From Herbaspirillum sp. SJZ106 (lineage in GTDB: Bacteria; Pseudomonadota; Gammaproteobacteria; Burkholderiales; Burkholderiaceae_D): a DNA stretch of 64,000 nt. Location of the stretch: the NCBI RefSeq assembly GCF_006715495.1, contig NZ_VFNI01000002.1, positions 806,001 to 870,000 on the forward strand. The letters are read 5' to 3'. Position 1 is the stretch's first letter. Each line of letters opens with the position of its first letter. Position numbers and translations under genes: made by a program. Of the stretch, positions 38,879-47,344 are shown piece after piece. The notes beneath the pieces were generated by a model. The model saw only the letters and a program-made list of their open reading frames with translations. It was not told the DNA's origin and searched no databases.

Positions 38879-39216
38879 GATCGGGACGTTCCATTATGCA
38901 GATGTTTGTGAAGGCTTGACCGCCTAAGCATTAATTGTTGGTAAAACTGCAAAACGCGACTAACTCTATCTGAGGCGAAGGCTTTGGGCCTTTTTTCTGC
39001 AAGATAAAAGACTAGTCCTATCAAAGAACGACTTCAACACTGGGCATTGAGTTCTCTGACCGGTGCACTTGATTCCTCCGCGCCACATAACTGATTCTAT
39101 GTCTGCGTAGAAATAATTGCACAAATTTCATGAGGTCAGAAAATACTATTCCACAATAGTTGCAGAAACTCATTTCGAATTTGTAACAGATATTAACAGG
39201 AATTTTTCGAGATTTG
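38879..39216. other. AT-rich intergenic region with an orphan hairpin
   Basis: This 338-base stretch holds no supported gene and is visibly lower in GC than its surroundings. At 38978-38996, AAGGC, five bases, GCCTT are followed by TTTT on the + strand. It is terminator-like, yet no + strand gene precedes it. TTGACC at 38916 could start a short transcript, but the matching -10 (TAAAAC) is 20 bases away, which is poor. Confidence 0.4.
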
Positions 39217-39795
39217 TTAGTATTGTTTATCTGACACGAAAAACGGTAAGGCATTCCAGCCGGATAGGCCCAGTTTGCGCAAGGTAGCCATGTTTTTCTC
39301 GAAAATTGCACTGGCATCGGGGTAGGCGGCGACGGCGCGGTCGATGCTGCTTTCTCGCAACAGGTGCAGGATGGGAAAAGGCGAGCGGTTGCTGTAGTTC
39401 TCGATATCGTCCGGTTGCGCGCCGGCAAACTGGTAGGCCGGGTGGAAGCTGGCGATCTGCAGTTCTCCATCGAGCTCCAGGCGCGCCAGGAGGCGCTCTG
39501 CCCAGTCCAGGAAGTCGTTGTACTCCAGAAAGTCGGCCAATGCGAGCGGGATGATCAGCAGCGTGGTATCGATCTGTTCGGGATCGGCCTGGGCCAGCAG
39601 TTCAAGCTCCTGTTCCAGCTCCCGGGACAGCGCCTCCCATTCGGTGGCATGGCTGACCTGGTAACGGATCTGCTGCTTGACGTGCACGGCCTTGGCGAAC
39701 GGGCACAGGTTCAGGCCGATTACGGCCTGTTCCAGCCAGGCCTGGGTGAGGGCGACGACATCGGCGTCGCTGCGCGGGGAAGATGGGGTGTCCAT
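39217..39795 (-). CDS. DUF1415 family protein
   Basis: A 192-residue soluble protein. Conserved DUF1415 features are QAWLEQAVIGLNLCPFAKAV with the invariant LCPFA near the N-terminus, NDFLDWAERLL, FHPAYQFAG and NRSPFPILHLLRESS. Biochemical function is not known for this family. An ATG five codons earlier (39810) could also be used. It is divergent from yaeQ, a pairing common in beta-proteobacteria as far as I recall. Confidence 0.87.
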   Translation of the reverse strand: MDTPSSPRSDADVVALTQAWLEQAVIGLNLCPFAKAVHVKQQIRYQVSHATEWEALSRELEQELELLAQADPEQIDTTLLIIPLALADFLEYNDFLDWAERLLARLELDGELQIASFHPAYQFAGAQPDDIENYSNRSPFPILHLLRESSIDRAVAAYPDASAIFEKNMATLRKLGLSGWNALPFFVSDKQY

Positions 39796-39982
39796 GCGAT
39801 ATTGTCGCATGGCCGCCGTGGCGCATAGTGGCGCATAGTGGCGAGAGGAGGCGAGAAGTGACGTGAAGGGGCGCGAAACTCGCCGCCCATTCGCCCCGCG
39901 GATGGGCTATGCTTGCCAACCTTTGGCGGCGGCGATGGCAGCCGCTGCACCATCCGTATCCGTCTACCTCACGATTTTCCCC

Positions 39983-40525
39983 ATGGCGCTCAAATCCACC
40001 ATCTTCAAGGCCGACCTGCAGATCTCCGACATGGATCGGCACTATTACGAAAACCATGCGCTGACCATTGCGCGCCATCCGTCCGAAACCGATGAGCGCA
40101 TGATGATCCGGGTGCTGGCTTTCGCCCTCAACGCCAGCCAGGCGCTGGCCTTCGGCAAGGGCTTGTCCGATACCGACGAGCCCGACCTGTGGCAGAAGGA
40201 CCTGACCGGCGCCATCGAGCTGTGGATCGAAGTCGGCCAGCCCGACGACCGCGCCATCCTCAAGGCCTGCGGCCGTTCCGGGCGCGTGCTGGTATACAGC
40301 TACAGCAGCGTTTCCAATATCTGGTGGAACCAGACCGGCAGCCGCGTCGAGCGCGCCAAGAACCTGAAGGTAGTGAATATCCCGGCCGAAGCCAGCCAGG
40401 CGCTGGCGGCGCTGGCGCAGCGCTCGATGCAATTGCAATGCACCATCCAGGATGGCCAGGTGTGGCTGGGCGCCAATGAGAACATGGTGCTGATCGAACC
40501 GGAGACGATCAAGGATTTCGCCTGA
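39983..40525 (+). CDS. yaeQ: YaeQ family protein
   Basis: A 180-residue soluble protein with the YaeQ pattern throughout: STIFKADLQISDMDRHYYE at the start, LTIARHPSETDERMMIRVLA, LWIEVGQPDDRAILKACGRS and VYSYSSVSNIWW. The fold is related to PD-(D/E)XK nucleases, but no activity is established; it was first noted for suppressing loss of RfaH. Start at ATG 39983. Confidence 0.93.
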   Translation: MALKSTIFKADLQISDMDRHYYENHALTIARHPSETDERMMIRVLAFALNASQALAFGKGLSDTDEPDLWQKDLTGAIELWIEVGQPDDRAILKACGRSGRVLVYSYSSVSNIWWNQTGSRVERAKNLKVVNIPAEASQALAALAQRSMQLQCTIQDGQVWLGANENMVLIEPETIKDFA

Positions 40526-40584
40526 GGCGTCCATCCTTTGTTCGCGTTACCCGGTCGTACTGGCGCAAGTCAGGGCTTGGCGCT

Positions 40585-41754
40585 TCACGCCTGCAGCGCA
40601 TCGGCCCGCCGTTGCAGGTGATCCAGCAGCCGCTGCCCTTCCGGGGTGTTGAACCAGGCGGCGTGGCCCAGCAGGTAAGTATCGTAAGCCAGCGCGGCGT
40701 TCTGCGGCGAATGCGTGACGCCGTGGAAGTAATCCAGCTCGGCCAGCGCGAACTCGGCATGCACCAGCGGCAACAGCGCCGCCAGCGCGCGCGTCTGGCG
40801 CGCCGTCAGCGGCAGCTGCGAGGCATAGCCGTCCAATAGCGCATCGAGCAGGTCGAGGTGGATCAACTGGTCGGGCCGGTGCGGGATCGCCAGCCATTCG
40901 ACGATGTTGCGTTCGATCGCGGTGGCCACGTCGTGCAGCGCGCAGGTGCGGTCCGACAGCCCGAAGTCCAGCACCGTCTGCGCCTGCGCCAGTGCGCTGC
41001 CGTCGCTCCACAGCAGGTTCGAGGCATGCCAGTCGTTGTGCGTCCACAGCGGCGTCATCTCATCCAGGTAGGGTTTCAGGCGGGCATGGAACGGCAGCAG
41101 GTGCTGGGCCACTTCGCCGCGCCAGGGCCGGTCATGCAGGTAGTCGGCGATCGCCGGGCGCTGCTCGATGTAGGCCTGCAGCGGGCGCACCGGATCTTCC
41201 TGCGAGAAAATCGTGAAGCTGGAAATCAGCGGCCGCGCGGCGCGCGCGGGCGCATCGTAACCCTGCGAAGCCTGGTGCAGCCGCGCCAGCATGGCGCCGG
41301 CTGAAAACGCATGGGTACGGCTGGAGAACGGCGTCCATGACATGGCGTCGCGGTACAGGTCCACGCCCGGCGCCAGCCAGAACACTTCATAGGTCCAATG
41401 CTCGTCGGCCAGCGCGCTGGCGCCGTCCGCTGTCCGCAGCGCGGTGCTGACCGGCAGGCCGTTGGCGTGCAGGTGCGCCACGAAACGGTGCTCCTCGGCC
41501 AGCGCGGCGACGTCGCGCACGCGCACATGATGGCGCTTGATAAAGATCTGGCCGGCATCGGTATGCATCACACAGGCCGCCGAGAACGGGCGCGGGCTGT
41601 GCCACTCCAGGCGCTGCGGCGTGCCGGCCTGCGGATAATGCCGCAACACGCGCGCGACCTCGGCCGAGGTCAGCGCGGGCCAGTCGGAAATCACCGTCTC
41701 GGCATTCATGCCGTGGCTGATGACGCGCGTGAGGTGGTGGGAAGCCGCGTCCAT
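40585..41754 (-). CDS. APH/HSK2-like phosphotransferase
   Basis: A 389-residue protein with the aminoglycoside phosphotransferase/homoserine kinase II fold. The catalytic loop is HNDWHASNLLW, the metal-binding motif is VLDFGLSD, and the ATP lysine is likely in QIFIKRHHVRV. It starts at an ATG five bases after the siderophore receptor stop, so the two genes are cotranscribed; an ATG at 41709 is also possible. The link to siderophore uptake suggests modification of a siderophore or a precursor, but the substrate is unknown. Confidence 0.82.
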   Translation of the reverse strand: MDAASHHLTRVISHGMNAETVISDWPALTSAEVARVLRHYPQAGTPQRLEWHSPRPFSAACVMHTDAGQIFIKRHHVRVRDVAALAEEHRFVAHLHANGLPVSTALRTADGASALADEHWTYEVFWLAPGVDLYRDAMSWTPFSSRTHAFSAGAMLARLHQASQGYDAPARAARPLISSFTIFSQEDPVRPLQAYIEQRPAIADYLHDRPWRGEVAQHLLPFHARLKPYLDEMTPLWTHNDWHASNLLWSDGSALAQAQTVLDFGLSDRTCALHDVATAIERNIVEWLAIPHRPDQLIHLDLLDALLDGYASQLPLTARQTRALAALLPLVHAEFALAELDYFHGVTHSPQNAALAYDTYLLGHAAWFNTPEGQRLLDHLQRRADALQA

Positions 41755-41759
41755 GATGT

Positions 41760-43928
41760 TCAGAAATCGTATTGCAGCGACAGGCGCGCGGTGCGCGGCG
41801 CGCCCAGGTGCAGGTAGCTGTCGCCCAGGTATTGGCCGGCATCCTTCCAGTAGCGCTTGTCGAAGAGGTTGTCGACGTTCAGGCGCAGCGTGGTCTCATG
41901 TCCGGCCAGGCGCAGCTTGTAGCGCAGGCCGGCGTTGAACACGTGCACGGCCGGCAGGCTTACGCTGCCGTCGCGGGTGGCCGGCTTGCTGCCGCTGTAG
42001 AGCCAGCTGCCCATCACATTCAGGCCCTCCGCGCCGGGCACCGCATAGTCGGCGTAGACCGCGCTGCGCAAGCGCGGCACGTTGACCACCTGCTGGCCGT
42101 CGTAGGCGGCGGTGCCGGTGTCGCTGGCGCGCGCGCGGGTGACGGCCATGCTGGCGCCGACCTGCAGGCGCGGCGTGAGCTTGCCGTTGGCGCCGAGTTC
42201 GATGCCGGTGTTGGTTTGCTGGCCTTGCTGGACGTAGGTGAAGCCGAAGGGGCTATTGTCGGGTTGTTGATATTCGTAGGCCTTGCGGATGCGGAACACT
42301 GCGGCAGTCAGGTTCAGGTCGGGCGAGACGTCGTATTTGACGCCGGCTTCCAGTTGGCGCGCCACCGAGGGCGGCAGCGTGGTTGGGTAATTGCTGACCC
42401 AGAACGGCGCCGAGGTACCCAGCGACAGCGTCTCTGCATAGCTGCCGTAGATCGACATGTCGTGCATCGGCTTGAAGATCAGCGCCAGTTGCGGCAGGAA
42501 GATATTGCGGCCGGTATGGCGGGAGATGCTGCCGTCGCTGTTGAACGCATCTTCGTTGAGCCACACCTGGCGGCCGCCGGCGATGGCTTGCCAGCGTTCC
42601 GAGAACTGCAGGCGGTCGCTGAAGAACAAGGCCTTCTGGCGGCTGTCCAGGTTGCGATAAGAAGGGCCGGGCGCATCGGTGGCCGCCGGCAGCGCGGGCG
42701 TGCCGGTATAGATGTTGCCGCTGCCGACCCAGCTATTGAAGATGCCGTCGGACTTGTCCACCACGCGGCGCGACATGGCCGCGCCCACGGTCAGCTCGTG
42801 GCGCACGAAGCCGGTGGCGAATTTGCCGGTGACGGCGGCCTGCACTTCATCGTTGCGGCGTGTGTCGTCAGGGCTGCGATAGTCGTACACATCGAAATCG
42901 CCGTTGGCCGCGAAATACGGCGAAGCGCCGCTGCCGTAAGGGAACGCCAGGTAATCGTCGATCACCGCGCGGCTGCGGCCGGCCGTGATGTAGCCGCGCC
43001 AGTCGCTGTTGAATTCGGTGTCCAGGCGCAGGTTGTAGTTCAGCGAGGTATCGCGCACCGGCTGCGCCCAGGATTGCGGCGTGAGCATGGTCGAGGGCGA
43101 CACGCCGGACGGGAGCGCGGCGCCGCCCAGCAACTGGTAGCCGGCCACCGAGCGCTGCGACTTTTGCTGGTATTCGGCATTGAACTGCAGCAGCGTCCTG
43201 GCGCTGATGGCCCAGGAGGCCGCCAGCGAAGCGAAGTCGCGCCAGCCGTCGGCGTGGTCGACATACGAATGGATGTCTTCGTGCGCGGCATTGATGCGCA
43301 AGCCGAACTGCTTTTGCGCGCCGAACAGGGCGCCAAGGTCGGTGGCGAGGTAGCGCGAACCATTGGAGTCGGTGCCCAGCATCACCGAGCGCACGTCGGC
43401 AGGGCGCTTGGTGACATAGTTCACCAGCCCGCCGGCGGCGACCACGCCGGCCTGCAGGCCGGCCACGCCCTTCAGGAATTCCACGCGCTCCTTGTTCTCC
43501 AGCGCGATGGTCTGTTCGCCGGCCACGGTCAGGCCATCGATGCGATAGGCGCTGGCCGGATCGAGCGTAAAGCCGCGCACGCTGAAGTTTTCGTAATAGC
43601 CCACCGGCGCATAGTTCTCGCCGATCGACGCATCGTTCTTGATGACGTCCGACAGCAGGCGCGACTGCTGGTCGCGCATCTGCTGGCCGGTGACCACCGA
43701 TACCGAGGCCGGGGTGTCGAGCAGCGGCGCGTCGTCGAAGCCGGCGACGGCGGCCGAGCGGGCGCGCGTTTCCGATTTGCCGGCGCCGCTGGCGGTGACG
43801 TTCACCGTCGGCAGGCTGTCGCCGGATTCATCGCGGCCGTCGGCGGCGCGGGCGGCGCTGGAGATGCCAAGGGAAGTGCCGGCCAGCGTCAGCATCAGCG
43901 TCGAGGCCAGAGGAGCAATACGTTTCAT
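41760..43928 (-). CDS. TonB-dependent siderophore receptor
   Basis: A 722-residue outer-membrane beta-barrel. A signal peptide ends near ARAADGRDE. The TonB box region is LPTVNVTA, and the plug follows with TPASVSVVTGQQMRDQQSR and SVRGFTLDPASAYRIDGL. The last barrel strand ends in Phe (SLQYDF). It imports a ferric siderophore with TonB energy. ATG 43928 begins the signal peptide; an ATG at 43943 is also in frame just beside a strong hairpin. No Fur box is obvious. It follows mltB by 67 bases on the same strand, an odd pairing. Confidence 0.92.
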   Translation of the reverse strand: MKRIAPLASTLMLTLAGTSLGISSAARAADGRDESGDSLPTVNVTASGAGKSETRARSAAVAGFDDAPLLDTPASVSVVTGQQMRDQQSRLLSDVIKNDASIGENYAPVGYYENFSVRGFTLDPASAYRIDGLTVAGEQTIALENKERVEFLKGVAGLQAGVVAAGGLVNYVTKRPADVRSVMLGTDSNGSRYLATDLGALFGAQKQFGLRINAAHEDIHSYVDHADGWRDFASLAASWAISARTLLQFNAEYQQKSQRSVAGYQLLGGAALPSGVSPSTMLTPQSWAQPVRDTSLNYNLRLDTEFNSDWRGYITAGRSRAVIDDYLAFPYGSGASPYFAANGDFDVYDYRSPDDTRRNDEVQAAVTGKFATGFVRHELTVGAAMSRRVVDKSDGIFNSWVGSGNIYTGTPALPAATDAPGPSYRNLDSRQKALFFSDRLQFSERWQAIAGGRQVWLNEDAFNSDGSISRHTGRNIFLPQLALIFKPMHDMSIYGSYAETLSLGTSAPFWVSNYPTTLPPSVARQLEAGVKYDVSPDLNLTAAVFRIRKAYEYQQPDNSPFGFTYVQQGQQTNTGIELGANGKLTPRLQVGASMAVTRARASDTGTAAYDGQQVVNVPRLRSAVYADYAVPGAEGLNVMGSWLYSGSKPATRDGSVSLPAVHVFNAGLRYKLRLAGHETTLRLNVDNLFDKRYWKDAGQYLGDSYLHLGAPRTARLSLQYDF

Positions 43929-43946
43929 CTTTACTGAAGTCATGAA

Positions 43947-43969
43947 GCGCCGGGGACGTTGCCCGGCGC
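43947..43969 (-). promoter_or_regulatory. Hairpin between mltB and the siderophore receptor gene
   Basis: GCGCCGGG and CCCGGCGC pair around seven bases, starting three bases above the upstream ATG of the receptor. It may end or attenuate mltB transcription or modulate receptor translation; no T-tract follows. Confidence 0.4.
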
Positions 43970-43995
43970 CGTTTGTTATCGGATCTGGATTAGGA

Positions 43996-45198
43996 TCATC
44001 GGTTGCGCGCGGCGGCGACGGCGCGACCCAGTTCGGCCACCGACATCGCGTAGAAGTAGCTGCGATTGTAATGCGTGATGGCGAAGAAGTTATTGGTCGC
44101 CAGCCAGTACTCAGTCGGGCCGGTGCCGTTTTGCAGGTCGACCAGGCCGAAGCGCATGCCGGCCGGCAGCGTGGGAGCGCTCACGGTCGCGCCGGCGGCT
44201 TGCAGTTGCTCTTCGGTGTATTTGGCTTCCAGGCCCTGGTTCAGCAGGCCTTCCCACTGGCGGTTGTCGGACGACACCGTGGTCGGGAACGCCACCGGCT
44301 CGCCGCGCTGCCAGCCATGTACGGCGAGGTAGTGCGCCACGCTGCCGATGGCGTCCACCGGCGAATTGCGCAGGTCGATTTTGCCGTCGCCGTCGAAATC
44401 GACCGCATATTCGCGGATGCTGCCCGGCATGAACTGGGGCCAGCCGATGGCGCCGGCGTAGGAGCCGCGCAGCGACAGCGGGTCGATGTGGGCGTCGCGC
44501 GCCAGCAGCAGGGTGTTTTCCAGCTCGCCGCGGAAGAAGGCCATGCGGGCATCGCGGTTGGGCGTGTTCGGATAGTCGAAGGCCAGCGTGGTGATCGCAT
44601 CCATTACGCGGAAGTTGCCGGTGTTGCGGCCGTAGACGGTTTCCACGCCGATGATGCCGACGATGATTTCCATCGGCACGCCGTACTGCGCCTCGGCGCG
44701 CGCCAGGGCGACGCCATGGGTGTTCCAGAACTCGACGCCGGCGTTGATGCGCACCGGGTCGATGAAGCGCGCGCGGTAGGCCGCCCAGTTCTTGGGTTTG
44801 TTGCTGGGCGCCGGCTTGATCAGCTGGATCGCGGTGTCGAGGTAGCGCGTCTGCGCCAGCAGCTTGTTGAGTTCGGCGCGGTCGAAGCCGTTGCGCTCGA
44901 CCATCTCATCGATGAAGCGCCTGACGTCCTTCCACTCATTGAAATTGACGAACTCGCCCTGTTCTTCCGGCAGGGCCTTTTTTTTCACCGGGGCCTTCCT
45001 GGCCTGCTGGGCCTTGGGGGCCGTCTTGCGCTCGCCTGGCTTGGCGTGCTGCTTGTCCTTGGCCGGCTTGCTTTTGTTCTGGGGCTTGGCCGGCGGCGTC
45101 GCGGACTGGGCATGCAGGGCCGGCGGCAAGGCACACAAGGCGGAAAACAGCAGGGCGGAGGTCAGGACGGGCAAGCGGCGAAGCGATGTGATCGGCAT
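43996..45198 (-). CDS. mltB: Membrane-bound or periplasmic lytic murein transglycosylase B
   Basis: A 400-residue cell-wall enzyme that cleaves the glycan strand. A signal peptide ends near LHAQS, then a Lys/Ala/Pro-rich linker (31-78) precedes the SLT fold. The catalytic Glu186 lies in GIIGVETVYGRNTG; GWPQFMPGS and DFDGDGKIDL follow. The start at ATG 45198 excludes a longer antisense frame over the deacetylase gene. A lipobox is not canonical, so membrane anchoring is uncertain. Confidence 0.92.
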   Translation of the reverse strand: MPITSLRRLPVLTSALLFSALCALPPALHAQSATPPAKPQNKSKPAKDKQHAKPGERKTAPKAQQARKAPVKKKALPEEQGEFVNFNEWKDVRRFIDEMVERNGFDRAELNKLLAQTRYLDTAIQLIKPAPSNKPKNWAAYRARFIDPVRINAGVEFWNTHGVALARAEAQYGVPMEIIVGIIGVETVYGRNTGNFRVMDAITTLAFDYPNTPNRDARMAFFRGELENTLLLARDAHIDPLSLRGSYAGAIGWPQFMPGSIREYAVDFDGDGKIDLRNSPVDAIGSVAHYLAVHGWQRGEPVAFPTTVSSDNRQWEGLLNQGLEAKYTEEQLQAAGATVSAPTLPAGMRFGLVDLQNGTGPTEYWLATNNFFAITHYNRSYFYAMSVAELGRAVAAARNR

Positions 45199-45378
45199 GA
45201 GGCGGCAGTCTGGAAGGAGGGGCGAAACAAGCCTGGAAGTATACCGCATCGGGCCTCGCGCCCCGGACTGGTGCGTGGCCGGCCAGCCGCCGCCGCGCGG
45301 CGCGATGTACACTAGCCGCATGAGACATGTTCGGGCCAGCCGCCATCTTGGGCTTGCCTGCCGGATACAAGAGCAACA

Positions 45379-46320
45379 ATGACTACCGCCTTCTATACGC
45401 ACGCCGATTGCCAGCGCCATGAAATGGGAGACTGGCACCCCGAGACGCCGGCCCGCCTGCAGGCCATCGAGGACCAACTGATCGCCAGTCGCATCGACCA
45501 GTTCCTCGACCGCCGCGACGCGCCATTGGCCGACCCGGCCGAACTCGAACGCATCCACAGCGCCGCCGCCGTCGACCGCATCCGCGAGCACAGCCATGCG
45601 CTGGCATTGTCGGGCGAGCCGTATTACTCCCTCGACGGCGACACGCTGCTCAACCGCCACAGCTGGCAAGCGGCATTGCGCGCGGCCGGCGCGGCGCTGG
45701 CGGCGACCGACGCGGTGCTTGCCGGCGAACTGGATAACGCCTTTTGCTCGGTGCGCCCGCCTGGCCACCATGCCACGCCCGACCAGGCCATGGGTTTTTG
45801 CCTGTTCAACAACGTGGCCATCGCCGCGCGCCATGCGCTGGATGTGCATGGGCTGGAGCGGGTGGCGGTGGTGGATTTCGACGTGCACCACGGCAATGGC
45901 ACCGAGGACGCCTTCGCGCACGATGCCCGCGTGCTGATGGTGAGCTTCTTCCAGCATCCTTTCTACCCGTTCTCAGGAGGCGGTCCGGCCGAGCCGCATA
46001 TCGTCAACGTGCCGGTGCCGGCCTATACCGACGGCAACGCGGTGCGCCAGCTGGTGACCGACAAATGGCTGCCGGCGCTGCGCGCGCATCGCCCGCAGAT
46101 GATCTTCATCTCGGCCGGCTTCGACGCCCACCGCGAGGACGACATGGGCCAGATGGGGCTGGTGGAGGCGGATTACGCGTGGATGACGCGGCAGATCATG
46201 CAGGTCGCCAAGGAGCATGCGCAGGGCCGCATCGTCAGCTGCCTGGAAGGCGGCTACAACCTGTCGGCGCTGGGGCGCAGCGTGGTGGCCCACCTGAAGG
46301 TGCTGGCCGATCTGGACTGA
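45379..46320 (+). CDS. Histone deacetylase/acetoin utilisation family deacetylase
   Basis: A 313-residue zinc-dependent deacetylase. RPPGHHA (His130, His131), DFDVHHGNGT (Asp166, Asp168, His170) and SAGFDAHREDDMG hold the catalytic histidines and zinc ligands; LEGGYN is also conserved. Bacterial members act on acetylated polyamines or small molecules. The gene is divergent from mltB and followed by a convergent LysR gene. No acetoin (acu) genes adjoin it. Confidence 0.93.
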   Translation: MTTAFYTHADCQRHEMGDWHPETPARLQAIEDQLIASRIDQFLDRRDAPLADPAELERIHSAAAVDRIREHSHALALSGEPYYSLDGDTLLNRHSWQAALRAAGAALAATDAVLAGELDNAFCSVRPPGHHATPDQAMGFCLFNNVAIAARHALDVHGLERVAVVDFDVHHGNGTEDAFAHDARVLMVSFFQHPFYPFSGGGPAEPHIVNVPVPAYTDGNAVRQLVTDKWLPALRAHRPQMIFISAGFDAHREDDMGQMGLVEADYAWMTRQIMQVAKEHAQGRIVSCLEGGYNLSALGRSVVAHLKVLADLD

Positions 46321-46336
46321 ACCGGCTCAAGCCGCC

Positions 46337-47215
46337 TCAAGCCGCTTCATAAGCCGCGATGATCGCATCGGCCACCGCCCGCACCCGTGCGGTGCGGTTG
46401 AGGTCGCTGTGCAGCACCAGCCACATGTCGTACGGCTCGTTGCGCTCGGGCCAGATGCGCACCAGTCCGGGCATGGAGTCGCCGACATGGTCGGGCAGTT
46501 CGCCCAATCCCATGCCGGCCGCGACGCATTCGGCCAGCATCAGGCCGTTGCTCACTTCTATCGCAATGTTGGCATTGGCACTGGATTCGCCGCAGACCTG
46601 GTCGGCCATGTGCGGCGCCAGCGTGCGCTGGTAGGCCACCACGTCGTGCCCCTTGAGCGCGGTGCCGGGTTCCGGCAGGCCGCGCTTTTTCACATACGCC
46701 TTGGAGGCATAGATGCCGGTGTATAGGCGCTTCAAGTGGCGCGCGATCAGGTCGGGGCTGTCGGGGCGAACGGTGCGTACCGCGATGTCGGCTTCGCGCT
46801 TGGTCAGGTTGGTGATCTGGGTCGAGGTGGAGAGCACCACGCGGATATTCGGATGCGTCTCGCGCAGCTGGTGCAGGGCCGGTATCAGGAAGTGGCGCGC
46901 GGCGCTGTCGGTGGCGGCCAGGCGCACCACGCCGCACAAGCGCTCATCGATGCCTTGCATCTGGCGCAACAGCTGCTCGGCCCCTTGCTCCATGCGCTCG
47001 GCCGCGCCGGCCGCCAGTTCGCCGGCAGGCGTGGGAACGTAGCCCGAGGGGGTGCGCAGGAACAGGCGCGCGGCCAGCGATTTTTCCATCGCCGCCAGGC
47101 GCCGGCCCACCGTGGCCTGGTCGATCTCCAGCTGCTCGGCTGCCGCGCGCAAGGTGCCCTTGCGGTAAAGCGCCAGGAATACCCGCGCATTGTCCCAATC
47201 CATCGCTGCCATCAT
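46337..47215 (-). CDS. LysR-family transcriptional regulator
   Basis: A 292-residue regulator with N-terminal HTH (ARVFLALYRKGTLRAAAEQL, DQATVGRRLAAMEKSL) and a type 2 periplasmic-binding-like effector domain. ATG 47215 follows AAGGACCAC; ATG codons at 47212 and 47203 are alternatives. It is divergent from the EmrB-like MFS gene, and a perfect 14-base palindrome lies between them, so it probably controls that exporter. Confidence 0.9.
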   Translation of the reverse strand: MMAAMDWDNARVFLALYRKGTLRAAAEQLEIDQATVGRRLAAMEKSLAARLFLRTPSGYVPTPAGELAAGAAERMEQGAEQLLRQMQGIDERLCGVVRLAATDSAARHFLIPALHQLRETHPNIRVVLSTSTQITNLTKREADIAVRTVRPDSPDLIARHLKRLYTGIYASKAYVKKRGLPEPGTALKGHDVVAYQRTLAPHMADQVCGESSANANIAIEVSNGLMLAECVAAGMGLGELPDHVGDSMPGLVRIWPERNEPYDMWLVLHSDLNRTARVRAVADAIIAAYEAA

Positions 47216-47237
47216 GTGGTCCTTCCATGTGTTCATC

Positions 47238-47251
47238 ATGCAAATTTGCAT
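47238..47251. promoter_or_regulatory. Perfect palindrome between LysR and MFS genes
   Basis: ATGCAAATTTGCAT reads the same on both strands. It lies 22 bases upstream of the LysR start and 93 bases before the MFS start, in the place of a LysR operator. Binding is inferred. Confidence 0.55.
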
Positions 47252-47344
47252 CAGAGTGCCGATCTTATACCTATTTATTGCATCATGACGGAAGCCTACA
47301 ATCCGTTGATCGCGCGCATGTCGCGCTATCGCCGAAAGAATCTG

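Noticed and set aside
45199..45957. Extension of the mltB frame across the deacetylase gene
   Set aside because: The signal peptide of MltB begins at 45198, and the extension is antisense to a gene with intact catalytic motifs.
46736..47344. Extension of the MFS gene upstream through the LysR gene
   Set aside because: The extra sequence overlaps the LysR gene and its operator region and shows no MFS homology.
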